The notes under the pieces are model-generated. The model was not told where the DNA came from, searched no databases, and was given only the letters and a program-made list of their open reading frames with translations. From an uncultured Eggerthellaceae bacterium (lineage in GTDB: Bacteria > Actinomycetota > Coriobacteriia > Coriobacteriales > Eggerthellaceae): a DNA stretch of 33,105 bases. Below are positions 1-8,214 of this stretch, one piece after another (position 1 is the stretch's first letter; every line of letters starts with the position of its first letter). The position numbers were made by a program, and so were the translations under genes. The stretch covers positions 1 through 33,105 of the forward strand of contig CANOHY010000024.1 of NCBI GenBank assembly GCA_947565915.1. Direction: 5' to 3'.

Positions 1-411
1 GACTTGGGATTCATCATGCGCGAAGGGGTGTTCCAGAGCGGTTCGTTCGACGAGATGGCCTTTTGTTGCTTTGGCGAGAGGCAGAACTGCGAAACGATAC
101 CTCGACCTGAGGGCATATATCTGTCCATGATGTTCGTGGGCGACTTCACGCAGATCCCAAGTGCATTCGAGAAGCTGCACGACTACGTCGATTCCATGGG
201 GTTCCTCGTGCAGAGCGCTCTATTCGGCGAAATGCAGTTCGTGCATCGCAACAAGGCTGAGCGCATGGCCATTCCTCTCGATGCGTCGAAAGTGGAAGGC
301 GTGAGCTCCGAGGAGCGAAGCGCGCTTGAGCAGGACGAGCGTTTCGAGAAGACGCTCATCGTGATATTGAAGCTGTCGGTTTGCGTCACGCTGGGCAAGC
401 AGCTGGACTAG
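1..411 (+). CDS. C-terminal part of a probable MerR-family regulator (5' end outside window)
   Basis: The reading frame is open from the first base of the window, so the true start lies upstream and about 137 codons remain. The visible protein has the layout of the effector (GyrI-like) half of multidrug-type MerR regulators. An acidic/aromatic stretch (YLSMMFVGDF) is followed by an amphipathic helix (AFEKLHDYVDSMGF) and a strand ending in FVH. This half normally binds small hydrophobic ligands, while the DNA-binding helix-turn-helix and coiled coil would be in the missing N-terminal part. No DNA-binding segment is visible here, so the family call is tentative; another GyrI-like or Bacterial transcription activator effector-domain protein is possible. 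The gene is convergent with queA, with an 81-base gap that shows no obvious terminator. Confidence 0.45.
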   Translation, partial: DLGFIMREGVFQSGSFDEMAFCCFGERQNCETIPRPEGIYLSMMFVGDFTQIPSAFEKLHDYVDSMGFLVQSALFGEMQFVHRNKAERMAIPLDASKVEGVSSEERSALEQDERFEKTLIVILKLSVCVTLGKQLD

Positions 412-492
412 TGGCGTGGATGCTCGATTTGCTTGAAGCTCAGGTTGCGCTCTTCCCGATGCGAATCTAATGCACTGCGATTGAATGCGCGA

Positions 493-1578
493 TCAGATGA
501 TCAACATGGCATCGCCGAACGAGAAGAAGCGATAGCGCTCGTCCACAGCATGCCGATATGCCGCCATCACGCTGTCGTATGAGCTGAAGGCGCTCACTAG
601 CATCAGCAGCGTCGAGCGAGGCACATGGAAGTTCGTGATGAGCCCATCAACCACATGGAAGGTGCTTCCAGGCAGCAGGTAGAGCGATGTGGCTGCACGC
701 TCGCACGGCTCCACGCGCCCTGTCTGCTCGCTCCAGGCGCTTTCCAGGCTGCGCACGCTGGTGGTGCCCACAGCAATCACGCGGCCTTCGTTAGCCTTCG
801 TCTCCGCAATGGCGCTAGCGGTGCGCTCTGGCACCGTGTAGAGCTCGGTATGCATCTCATGCTGCGTTGGATCTTCCTCGTCCACGATGCGAAACGTGTC
901 CAACCCCACCTCCAGCTCTACGGTTTCCCAACGAGCGCCGGCATCCTTCACGCGCTCGATGAGCTCGGGCGTGAAATGAAGTCCTGCCGTGGGGGCTGCA
1001 GCCGAGCCCTCACGCTTGGAATATACCGTTTGGTAAAGCTCCTCGTCGCCCGCATAGTTTTTGATATAGGGCGGAAGCGGCGTATGCCCTACGGCGTGAA
1101 GCGCTTCGTCGAGTGAGCCCAGTGGGGTGGTCAGTTGCACGATGCGTGCGCCGCGCTGCGAGCCTTCCGCCCAATCGACGACTTCGGCGCTTAAAACCAC
1201 CGCACCGTTCTTGTCGCGGAAATCGACGATAGCGCCATTGCCTGGCTTCAGGCGCTTTCCCGGGCGCACGAGCGCCTCCCAGGTTGCCTGCTGGTTGGTA
1301 CGTGCGCCGCTTCCCATTACTTCGCTGAGCAGCAGCACTTCGCAGGCTCCGCCTGTGCCGCGCTTGGTTCCCAAGAGACGAGCAGGTATGACGCGCGTCT
1401 CGTTTACGACGAAGAGGTCGCCTGGGTGCACGTACTCAACCAGGTCGCTGAAGATGCGGTCTTCCAGCTCGCCCGTTTCGCGGTTCATGGCCAGCATGCG
1501 ACATTGGTCGCGCACGGCCGCAGGTTCTTGGGCGATGAGCTCGGGAGGCAAGTCGTATTCGAAATCGCTCGTTTTCAT
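493..1578 (-). CDS. queA: S-adenosylmethionine:tRNA ribosyltransferase-isomerase QueA
   Basis: This enzyme transfers and isomerises the ribosyl part of S-adenosylmethionine onto preQ1 at position 34 of tRNA, forming epoxyqueuosine. The protein is 361 residues, normal for QueA. It opens with the family's FEYDLPPELIAQEPA stretch, followed by RIFSDLVEYVHPGDLFVVNETRVIPARLLG. Further on it carries SAAAPTAGLHFT, VELEVGLDTFR, VIAVGTTSVRSLES and TNFHVPRSTLLMLVSAF. The frame opens with TTG-ATG; I take the ATG because GAGGA lies nine bases ahead of it. It is transcribed away from hisS with 209 bases between the start codons. Together with queH and tgt nearby it supplies the tRNA-level steps of queuosine synthesis; preQ1-making genes are not in the window. 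Confidence 0.97.
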   Translation of the reverse strand: MKTSDFEYDLPPELIAQEPAAVRDQCRMLAMNRETGELEDRIFSDLVEYVHPGDLFVVNETRVIPARLLGTKRGTGGACEVLLLSEVMGSGARTNQQATWEALVRPGKRLKPGNGAIVDFRDKNGAVVLSAEVVDWAEGSQRGARIVQLTTPLGSLDEALHAVGHTPLPPYIKNYAGDEELYQTVYSKREGSAAAPTAGLHFTPELIERVKDAGARWETVELEVGLDTFRIVDEEDPTQHEMHTELYTVPERTASAIAETKANEGRVIAVGTTSVRSLESAWSEQTGRVEPCERAATSLYLLPGSTFHVVDGLITNFHVPRSTLLMLVSAFSSYDSVMAAYRHAVDERYRFFSFGDAMLII

Positions 1579-1787
1579 CAAATGCCGTCCTCGGGACTTG
1601 TTAGCTTATTCGTTCGCTGGCTTCGCATGCTTGCGCGCGCTTCGATGCGCTTTGGTGCGCTTGGTTGGAAACCCTCCGCATGCGCGCGGAACGTGCGCGC
1701 CGTCTGGCACGTCGTCGCTCGAAGCGCTAGCCATTGTAATATACTTGCAGTCACTCATTGGCAATCTCGAATGCGAAAAAGGTGCTC

Positions 1788-3059
1788 ATGGCTTTCACGA
1801 AGAAGCCCATCAAGGGCATGACCGACTTCCTTCCTGCCGACATGGCTCTACGCAACCTGGTATTGGACGACATCAAGCGCACTTATGGCTCGTTTGGCTT
1901 CTCGCAAATCGAGACGCCCATGATGGAGCACATCGAAAACCTCACGTCCAAGCAAGGCGGCGACAACGAGAAGCTCATCTTCAAGGTGCTCAAGCGCGGT
2001 GCGGCTTTGCAGCGTGCCTGGGATGCGGGCGAGCTCGATGGGCTGGTCGATAACGGATTGCGCTACGACCTCACTGTGCCGCTGGCGCGCTTCTACGCGA
2101 ACAACAAGGATGCGTTGCCCTCGCCGTTTCGGGCACTGCAAATCGGACCGGTATGGCGTGCCGACCAACCTGCCAAAGGGCGCTTTCGCCAGTTCGTGCA
2201 ATGCGATATCGACGTGTTGGACGATGCCACGAACCTGGCCGAAATAGAGCTCATAACCGCTACATCGGCAGCGCTTCTGCGCGCACTGGGCCGAGCGGGC
2301 ATCGAGCAGATAACCATACACGTGAACGATCGGCGCATATTGGTGGCCGCGGCGCTGCAAGCCGGGTTTGCCGAGGAAGACGTCGCCGGTGCGCTCATCA
2401 CGCTGGACAAGCTCGACAAGATTGGGTTCGAAGGCGTGAGCGCCGAGTTACTGGAGAACGGAGCTAGCGAGGCGGCGGTTCAAGCGTATCTTGGCCTGTT
2501 CGGCGAAGGTGGCGACACTACGAGCGCGACTGCCTTCTGCTCGGTGTTGAACGATGCTGACCTCGCAGAGGTTGCTGCGAACCTCGACCAGATCATCGAT
2601 TCGGCCACGGCGCTGACAGCCGATGGCGTGCAAGTTGCCTTCGACCCCACGCTAGTGCGCGGCATGGGCTACTACACCGGCCCCATCTTCGAGGTCACCA
2701 TCGACCAGCTGGGCATATCCATTGCCGGTGGCGGGCGCTACGACAAGATGGTGGGCAAGTTCTCGGGCGAGGATGTTTGCGCCTGCGGCTTCTCCATCGG
2801 CTTCGAGCGCATCATTGCCGTGTTGCGCGATGCGGGCGTGAGCGCTGCGAGCGATGAGACCGTGCAAGGAGGCGTGGCGATTCTGGTTGACCCCAAAGCA
2901 GCTGGCGAACAGCGCATGGAAGCGCTGCAACATGCACAACAGCTGCGCAGCGAAGGCAGACAGGTGGCCGTGCTTCCCATGCGCAAGAACATGAAGCATC
3001 AGATTGCCTCGCTGGAGGCAGGTGGGTTCACCGAATTCGAGAAACTCTACTCCGACTGA
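1788..3059 (+). CDS. hisS: Histidyl-tRNA synthetase
   Basis: Class II aminoacyl-tRNA synthetase charging tRNA-His, cytosolic. The 423-residue length is normal. It has the N-terminal KGMTDFLPADM, motif 1-like helix, RYDLTVPLARFYA, motif 2 (ALQIGPVWRADQPAKGRFRQFVQCDIDVL region), the histidine-specific LVRGMGYYTGPIFEV, GGGRYDKMVG, motif 3 GFSIGFERI, and a C-terminal anticodon-binding domain. The frame is open ten codons upstream, but the ATG at 1788 has AAAAAGG five bases ahead and matches the usual family start. The stop codon lies inside the left arm of a long hairpin (3052-3153). It sits between queA and queH-tgt; tRNA-His is one of the tRNAs that carry queuosine, so the grouping may be functional. 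I saw no T-box in the upstream 209 bases. Confidence 0.97.
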   Translation: MAFTKKPIKGMTDFLPADMALRNLVLDDIKRTYGSFGFSQIETPMMEHIENLTSKQGGDNEKLIFKVLKRGAALQRAWDAGELDGLVDNGLRYDLTVPLARFYANNKDALPSPFRALQIGPVWRADQPAKGRFRQFVQCDIDVLDDATNLAEIELITATSAALLRALGRAGIEQITIHVNDRRILVAAALQAGFAEEDVAGALITLDKLDKIGFEGVSAELLENGASEAAVQAYLGLFGEGGDTTSATAFCSVLNDADLAEVAANLDQIIDSATALTADGVQVAFDPTLVRGMGYYTGPIFEVTIDQLGISIAGGGRYDKMVGKFSGEDVCACGFSIGFERIIAVLRDAGVSAASDETVQGGVAILVDPKAAGEQRMEALQHAQQLRSEGRQVAVLPMRKNMKHQIASLEAGGFTEFEKLYSD

Positions 3060-3153
3060 TCTCGCGCGACATTTGACGCTCCAAGCTCGCCTCGCGTGCG
3101 TTCAGCACGCGTCAGCTCGCTTTCGCGCCAATTGTCTGCGCGAGATCAGTCGG
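3052..3153 (+). terminator. Long imperfect hairpin overlapping the hisS stop codon
   Basis: A perfect 16-bp inverted repeat, CCGACTGATCTCGCGC at 3052-3067 and its complement at 3138-3153, encloses further partly paired sequence. Inside are GACA/TGTC, CGC/GCG and AAGC/GCTT segments separated by small internal loops. The tip is CGCGTGC-gttca-GCACGCG, a 7-bp stem with a 5-base loop. The left arm begins inside the last hisS codons. There is no T-tract after the right arm. The position, between convergent hisS and queH, suggests transcript termination or 3'-end protection of hisS mRNA, but this is inference. Confidence 0.5.
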
Positions 3154-3182
3154 CCCTATTTGATGATACGGATTCAAATGTG

Positions 3183-3286
3183 CGTCCAAGCGATGCCCTG
3201 AAGCGCGATTCTGCAGCCCACATGCGCAGACGCTTGCGTCGTAGCGCATGGGAGCGAAGCCAAGCGCAAGGAGCATCGCTCGGGCG
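3183..3286 (+). repeat. Copy A of a dispersed hairpin element (GATTCTGCAG/GCGAAGCCAA family)
   Basis: The two conserved half-sites are at 3207-3222 (GATTCTGCAGCCCACA) and about 3249-3263 (TGGGAGCGAAGCCAA). They are joined by CATGCGC/GCGCATG pairing and a short ACGC-TT-GCGT apical stem. Immediately outside the half-sites GCGC (3203-3206) pairs with GCGC (3264-3267), and then AAGCGATGC (3188-3196) pairs with GCATCGCT (3273-3280). Weaker pairing continues to about 3183/3286. The same core occurs at 26804-26953 and, inverted, at 19032-19206. It lies between convergent hisS and queH, 24 bases from the queH stop codon. No reading frame of interest crosses it. Confidence 0.75.
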
Positions 3287-3310
3287 TGCTTGAGCGACGA
3301 ATCTTCAGAT

Positions 3311-3991
3311 TCAAGCTGTCTTGGCTTTCGCGGCAGCTTTGCGAGCCTTTCGCTGGGCCTTCACCCATGCGCGCGTGGCCTCGGCTTCCTTCACCGAGAA
3401 GCGGCAACCGCAGTAGTTTTGCCGGTACATCCCCAGCTCGCGGCTGATGCGCGTGGCATCGCCATAGTAGGGCGTGAAATCCTGCCAAAGAGGTTCCAAC
3501 CCGGTGCCCTCGCAAGCGCGCGCGAGCTCCTCAGCGCAGATGTCGCCGAATTGATAGGGGCTCACAGCCAGCGTGGTGGCAAGCCCCTCGAAGCCGTTCT
3601 CGCACGCGAACGCGGCAGCTTCCTCCAAGCGCAGCCGATAGCAGAGGCGGCAGCGCTCGGCGCGGCGTTCGTCATCCAAAAGCTCGCTTACGCTCTGGGC
3701 TGCATGCGACTCGGCCTCTTGCGCTCCAAAGGCCGGAGAGTAGTCCTTCAGCGATTCGCCGATGGGCGCCACGAGGTCTTCCCAGAGCTGCGGATCGTAG
3801 TGGCCTTCGGCCAGCGGCAGGTCTTCGCGCTGGGCGTAGGTACTAAGCTCGCAAAGGCGCTTTTGGTATTCTGCTGCAGGCGCAATGTTGCTGTTCGCGT
3901 AGAACAGCGAGATATCATGGCCGGCATCGCGCAAGAGGTGCGTGGGCATGATGGCGCACGGAGCGCAGCAGGTATGTAGGAGCAGCTTCAT
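3311..3991 (-). CDS. queH: Epoxyqueuosine reductase QueH
   Basis: QueH reduces epoxyqueuosine to queuosine in tRNA, the last step of the pathway, using an iron-sulfur cluster and no cobalamin; it replaces the unrelated QueG. The 226-residue protein shows the family's cysteine pattern: HTCCAPC at residues 6-12, CRLCYRLRL from residue 114, and YRQNYCGC ending at residue 196. It also has the TTLAVSPYQ stretch. A basic, alanine-rich tail (KAQRKARKAAAKAKTA) follows. The ATG at 3991 is separated from the tgt start by only 17 bases and has no Shine-Dalgarno; TAGTAT six bases upstream would place transcription start at the ATG itself, suggesting a leaderless transcript. Its partners queA and tgt flank it. 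Confidence 0.95.
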   Translation of the reverse strand: MKLLLHTCCAPCAIMPTHLLRDAGHDISLFYANSNIAPAAEYQKRLCELSTYAQREDLPLAEGHYDPQLWEDLVAPIGESLKDYSPAFGAQEAESHAAQSVSELLDDERRAERCRLCYRLRLEEAAAFACENGFEGLATTLAVSPYQFGDICAEELARACEGTGLEPLWQDFTPYYGDATRISRELGMYRQNYCGCRFSVKEAEATRAWVKAQRKARKAAAKAKTA

Positions 3992-4008
3992 GGGTTTATA
4001 CTAGCACG
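3992..4008. promoter_or_regulatory. Divergent queH/tgt promoter with overlapping -10 boxes; both transcripts probably leaderless
   Basis: On the plus strand TATACT (3997-4002) is followed by six bases and the tgt ATG. On the minus strand TAGTAT (4003 back to 3998) is followed by six bases and the queH ATG. The two -10 boxes overlap almost fully and are symmetric about the gap. With a normal 6-7 base distance, transcription would begin on the A of each start codon. No Shine-Dalgarno fits in the 17 bases. The -35 regions would lie inside the opposite gene, and I see no good match there. Leaderless starts are common in actinobacteria, which supports the reading. Confidence 0.55.
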
Positions 4009-5157
4009 ATGACTCTTTTCGACTACACCATAGAAGCCACTTCGGGACATGCGCGTGCAGGTACCTATATCACCGCGCACGGTGCATTCACTACGCCGCT
4101 CTTCATGCCGGTGGGCACCCATGCCACGGTGAAGGGCATCACGGTGGATCAGCTGCGCGAGCTGGATGCCCAGGTAGTGCTTGCCAATACGTATCACTTG
4201 TACATGCGCCCCGGTGCGGATGTGGTGCAAGAGGCCGGTGGCGTGCAGCGCTTCATGGCCTACGATGGCCCCATGCTGACCGATAGCGGCGGTTTCCAGC
4301 TGTTCAGCTTGGGGCATCTGATGAAGACCGATGGCGAGGGCGTGTCGTTTCGCGCCGATGACTACGACGGCTCCAAGCACCGGTGGACGCCCGAGCAGAA
4401 CATGGCTATCCAAGAAGCGCTGGGCGCAGATATCGTCATGCAGCTCGATCAGTGCATGGGCTATCCTGCCACGCGCGAGCAAGTGCAAGCGTCCACCCAG
4501 CTTTCGTGGGAATGGGCTCAACGCTGTTTGGCGGCGCATCAGCGCGCTGACCAGGCGCTTTTTGCCATCGTGCAAGGGGGCATGCACTTGGATCTGCGCC
4601 TCGAGAGCGTGCGCCAGCTGCAACAGATCGAGCAAGCAAGCCAAAGCGCGGGAGGGCGCCGCTTCGACGGGTTCGGCATCGGGGGCTATTCGGTTGGCGA
4701 GGATCACGAGGTGATGTTCGAAACGCTCGGCCAGGTTGCGCGAGCGCTGCCCGATGATCGGCCGCGCTACTTGATGGGCGTCGGCAATCCCACCACGCTG
4801 GTGCGCGCGGTGCGCGAAGGCGTGGACATGTTCGATTGCGTGCTGCCCACGCGCACAGGCCGCATGGGCACCGCATTCAGCAGCCAGGGCCGCATGAACA
4901 TGCGCAATGCGAAGTACGCCCGCGATTTCGGGCCGCTCGACTCGGCATGCGACTGCAAGGTGTGCCGCAACTACACGCGCGCATACCTGCGGCATTTGGT
5001 GAAGCAGAACGAGATGCTCGGCGGCATACTGCTCTCTTACCATAACCTGCATTTCCTCATAGACCTCATGAAGCGCGCACGTCAAGCCATCTTGCAAGGA
5101 GCCTACGAGGAGTTCTACGCCGAGTGGATGGCAAGCCCCGCTGCGCAGGATTATTAG
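4009..5157 (+). CDS. tgt: Queuine/preQ1 tRNA-guanine transglycosylase
   Basis: Tgt exchanges guanine 34 in GUN-anticodon tRNAs (Asp, Asn, His, Tyr) for preQ1. The protein is 382 residues, as usual. It has NTYHLYMRPG, the catalytic TDSGGFQ (Asp92), QLDQCM, AIVQGG, FGIGGYSVGE, and the nucleophile region DMFDCVLPTRTGR with Asp276. The zinc site is CDCKVC (Cys314, 316, 319) plus His345 in SYHNLHFL. The ATG at 4009 appears leaderless (see the promoter entry). Just at the stop codon, TTAGTC-gttc-GACTAA (5154-5169) forms a small hairpin. With QueA and QueH this covers all the tRNA-bound steps of queuosine formation. Confidence 0.97.
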   Translation: MTLFDYTIEATSGHARAGTYITAHGAFTTPLFMPVGTHATVKGITVDQLRELDAQVVLANTYHLYMRPGADVVQEAGGVQRFMAYDGPMLTDSGGFQLFSLGHLMKTDGEGVSFRADDYDGSKHRWTPEQNMAIQEALGADIVMQLDQCMGYPATREQVQASTQLSWEWAQRCLAAHQRADQALFAIVQGGMHLDLRLESVRQLQQIEQASQSAGGRRFDGFGIGGYSVGEDHEVMFETLGQVARALPDDRPRYLMGVGNPTTLVRAVREGVDMFDCVLPTRTGRMGTAFSSQGRMNMRNAKYARDFGPLDSACDCKVCRNYTRAYLRHLVKQNEMLGGILLSYHNLHFLIDLMKRARQAILQGAYEEFYAEWMASPAAQDY

Positions 5158-5242
5158 TCGTTCGACTAAGCGCGCGATTGCCGGCCGACCATGTCCAAGC
5201 GCGCCTCTCGGGTTCTCGAACGCAGGCAAGCGCAAACTAGGA

Positions 5243-5284
5243 GTTTTCACCGGGAATGCCCATCCTGCATTGCGGGATGAAAAC
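5243..5284 (+). other. Intergenic hairpin in the secDF leader region
   Basis: GTTTTCA (5243-5249) pairs with TGAAAAC (5278-5284). Inside, AATGC (5255-5259) pairs with GCATT (5267-5271) across a 7-base loop. Between the two stems sit purine-rich strands CCGGG and GCGGGA that face each other. It occupies the 243-base gap between tgt and secDF. It is not followed by a T-tract, so it is not a standard terminator. It could be a leader structure for secDF or a site bound by a protein. No known RNA family was recognised. The rest of the gap holds only the small hairpin at the tgt stop and a pair of GCGCGC boxes. Confidence 0.35.
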
Positions 5285-5400
5285 GCGTGATTCACAGGCA
5301 AGCCGACTTTTCAATGAAAATGGCAAATTCGGCCTCTGTTGTGGCAAAATAGTCTACTTGGAACAATTGGCCCTTTCGTGCATTGAAAGAAGGATTCGGC

Positions 5401-8172
5401 ATGCCGACAGCAAGCAAGCCTGCAAGGAGCAACTCCAAGGGTGCAACCCGTCGCAATATTTGGCTGCTTATCATCACGACGATTCTCATCATCGGTTCGT
5501 TCGTGCTCTTCACGCCCCCGGACCAGAAGATCAACCAAGGCCTGGACATCCAAGGTGGCCTTTCGGTGGTCCTTACGGCAACGTCCACCGACGACAGCGC
5601 TATCACCGACGAAGACATGGAGACGAGCCGCTCCATTATCGAGAGCCGCGTGAATGCCCTTGGTGCATCCGAGGCCGTGGTGCAGGTTCAAGGCACCAAC
5701 CAGATTCTGGTGCAGATCCCGGGCCTTTCCGATACGCAGGCAGCACTTGACACCATTGGCAAGACAGGCAAGCTGGAGTTCGCTCGCTTGGACTCGTTCA
5801 CCGACAGCGACGTGGTGGATACGATCAACTCGGGCAATTTCGGTGACCAGTCCACCGTCACCGACGATTTCGGCAATACGTTCATCGCCACCGACGGGGA
5901 TGGGCTCGAGGTAACTGAAGGTACCTACGTGCCTATCGTGACCGGCTCGAACATCGAGAACGTGAACGTTGGTCGCGCATCCGAGACATCTACGTACTAT
6001 GCGGTGAACATCGACCTCGACGGCGAGGGGACCACGGCCTTTGCCGAGGCCTCGCGCGACCTCGCTCCCGACAAGGGCAAGATCGTGATCATCCTCGATG
6101 GCGAGGTGCAATCTGCCCCCGCCGTGCAATCCGAGATTCCCAACGGGCAAGTGCAGATAACGGGCAACTACACGCTCGAAGAGGCGCAAGCGCTCGAAAC
6201 GGTGCTCGAGAGCGGCTCGCTGCCCGTAAGCTTCCAGTACTCCCAAAGTCAGGTGGTTGGCCCCACGCTTGGCCAGGATGCGCTCAGGACGGGCGTCATC
6301 GTGGCCATTCTGGGCATCTTGTTGGTCATGGTTTACCTGCTCTTCTTCTATAAGGGGCTTGGCATCATAACCGCTCTTGCCGTGTTGGTGTTCGCGGTGC
6401 TCTACTTGGGCATCTTGGCAGCGCTCTCTGCATTCCACCTGTTCAGCCTAACCTTGGCTGGCATCGCTGGCATCGTGCTTACCATCGGCATGGCAGCCGA
6501 CTCGTCGGTGCTTACCGTGGAGCGCTTCCGAGAGGAAGTGCGCATGGGCAAGAGCGTGAAGGCTGCTTCCATCTCGGGCGTGAAGCACGCCATACTCACC
6601 TCCATCGACGCCGACCTCGTGTCGATGGTGTCGGCGCTCTGCTTGTTCTTCCTGGCCTCGGCCTCGGTGAAGGGCTTTGGACTCACGCTGACCTTGGGCA
6701 TCTTGTGCGACATCGCCATGATGTTGTTGTTCAAGGCACCTCTCATCAGGCTGCTTGCGCCGCGCACCATGGCGAAGCACCCAGGCTTCTGGAACCTGAA
6801 GGATAGCCAGATCGCCGCCAAGAAGTTCAAGGAGCTGGGCACGGTTCTTGCCGTATCGGCTGGCGACGCCGAGACTGGCGAGGCTCTCGACCGTGACAAA
6901 GTGGACCTCGAAGCCGAGCAGCGCGGCGGCACGCAGGGCCTCAAGATCGCCGAGTCCGTGCACAAGCTGAAGGGCCGCTTCATCAAGCACGACATCGATT
7001 TCATGGGCAAGCGCAAGATCTTCCTCACCATATCGGCGGTGCTGGTGGTTGCTGCCATAGGCGTGATCGGCATCAAGGGGCTCACGTTCGGCATCGAGTT
7101 CGTGGGCGGCACCTCCATCACCTTCCATGATACGGGCGAGCTTTCGATCGAAGAGCTGCGCAGCGCCTTCAACGAGCAGGGCCAGGAAGGCGCCACCATC
7201 CAGACCACTTCCAGCGATGGCCAAGAGGGCTTCTTAGTGCGCCTCACCGTAACGGATGCACAAGAGGCAACTGCCATAGCGAACAACATCGCAGATGACT
7301 TCGACCTCACCACCGAGAACTTCGAGGTAACTACCATTGGCCCCGACTGGGGGACGAGCGTGATCCAGCAGTCGCTGCTCGCCTTCGTCATATCGTTGCT
7401 GCTGATCATCGCTTACGTGACCATACGCTTCGGCGAGCTGAAGATGGGCATCACCGCCATCGTGGTGCTTCTCCACGACCTGATAATCGTGATAGGCATC
7501 TATGCCCTGGTGGGCCGCGAGCTCACGCCCAATGCCGTGGCGGCGCTGCTCACCATCATCGGCTATTCGCTCTACGACACCGTGGTGGTGTTCCACCGCA
7601 TCAACGACAACGCGAAGTCGTTCCCACTGCGCTGCTCGTTCTTCACCATGGCGAACCATTCGCTCAACCAGGTGCTCATCCGCTCCATCAACACCACGCT
7701 CACCTCGCTGATTCCGGTGCTGTTCATGTTGTTCTTCGGCGGTGAGACCTTGCAGGACTTCGCATTTGCCATGGCCATCGGCCTGGTGATTGGCTGCTAC
7801 TCGTCCATCGCAGTGGGCACGCCGCTGTTCGCCATGTGGAAGTCGCGCGAGCCCAAGTATGCGAAGCTGCAAGCGAAGTTCGGCAACACAATCGGCGCGT
7901 TCGAGTTCACGCGCTCGGGCGCTACCATTGCTGGCACGCTGGGCAATTCGAAGGCTGCGCGCATGAAGACGGCGCGCGTGCAGGCGCAGTCTCAGCAGGC
8001 GGTGCTCGGCAGCCTCGATGAGGGCGCCATCGAGTTGGAAGTCGAAGACGAATCACCGCTTGAGGGTATTGCAATCAGCGGCGGCGGATCCAACGCCCTT
8101 GGCGAGGATGGCAAGCCGCTTTACCAGCAGGTGGTGCATAATCCCAACAAGAAGAAGCGCAAGAAGAAGTAA
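5401..8172 (+). CDS. secDF: Protein translocase subunits SecD and SecF fused in one chain
   Basis: SecDF uses the proton gradient to help pull exported proteins out of the SecYEG channel. The 923-residue protein starts with a membrane segment (about residues 20-37), then the SecD signature GLDIQGG (47-53) and the large extracytoplasmic domain. A five-helix SecD membrane block includes GMAADSSVLTVERFREE, with the conserved membrane aspartate. A linker of roughly 100 residues leads to the SecF half, with FGIEFVGGTSI and later YDTVVVFHRINDN carrying the second key aspartate. A charged cytosolic tail ends in KKKRKKK. The ATG at 5401 has AAGGA six bases ahead and is preferred over an in-frame codon six residues upstream. 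The single-chain form with an interdomain linker is known from several Gram-positive groups. Confidence 0.95.
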   Translation: MPTASKPARSNSKGATRRNIWLLIITTILIIGSFVLFTPPDQKINQGLDIQGGLSVVLTATSTDDSAITDEDMETSRSIIESRVNALGASEAVVQVQGTNQILVQIPGLSDTQAALDTIGKTGKLEFARLDSFTDSDVVDTINSGNFGDQSTVTDDFGNTFIATDGDGLEVTEGTYVPIVTGSNIENVNVGRASETSTYYAVNIDLDGEGTTAFAEASRDLAPDKGKIVIILDGEVQSAPAVQSEIPNGQVQITGNYTLEEAQALETVLESGSLPVSFQYSQSQVVGPTLGQDALRTGVIVAILGILLVMVYLLFFYKGLGIITALAVLVFAVLYLGILAALSAFHLFSLTLAGIAGIVLTIGMAADSSVLTVERFREEVRMGKSVKAASISGVKHAILTSIDADLVSMVSALCLFFLASASVKGFGLTLTLGILCDIAMMLLFKAPLIRLLAPRTMAKHPGFWNLKDSQIAAKKFKELGTVLAVSAGDAETGEALDRDKVDLEAEQRGGTQGLKIAESVHKLKGRFIKHDIDFMGKRKIFLTISAVLVVAAIGVIGIKGLTFGIEFVGGTSITFHDTGELSIEELRSAFNEQGQEGATIQTTSSDGQEGFLVRLTVTDAQEATAIANNIADDFDLTTENFEVTTIGPDWGTSVIQQSLLAFVISLLLIIAYVTIRFGELKMGITAIVVLLHDLIIVIGIYALVGRELTPNAVAALLTIIGYSLYDTVVVFHRINDNAKSFPLRCSFFTMANHSLNQVLIRSINTTLTSLIPVLFMLFFGGETLQDFAFAMAIGLVIGCYSSIAVGTPLFAMWKSREPKYAKLQAKFGNTIGAFEFTRSGATIAGTLGNSKAARMKTARVQAQSQQAVLGSLDEGAIELEVEDESPLEGIAISGGGSNALGEDGKPLYQQVVHNPNKKKRKKK

Positions 8173-8178
8173 CCATTC

Positions 8179-8197
8179 GGGGCCCGCACAGGGCCCC
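8179..8197 (+). other. Strong hairpin between secDF and the DUF1292 gene
   Basis: GGGGCCC (8179-8185) and GGGCCCC (8191-8197) form a perfect 7-bp GC-only stem with the loop GCACA. It starts seven bases after the secDF stop and ends a few bases before the AAGGAGG (8203-8209) of the next gene. No T-run follows. It may protect or trim the upstream mRNA, or act as a weak attenuator that lowers expression of the downstream gene. Confidence 0.5.
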
Positions 8198-8214
8198 TTC
8201 GCAAGGAGGCGACC

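Noticed and set aside
1579..1787. Possible T-box leader before hisS
   Set aside because: The gap contains GC-rich short repeats but no antiterminator TGGNACCGCG-type box and no specifier-loop layout.
3988..5301. Long open frame antisense to tgt (about 437 codons)
   Set aside because: It is a shadow caused by GC-rich codon use; it has a low-complexity His/Arg/Ala composition, no family motifs and no ribosome-binding site.
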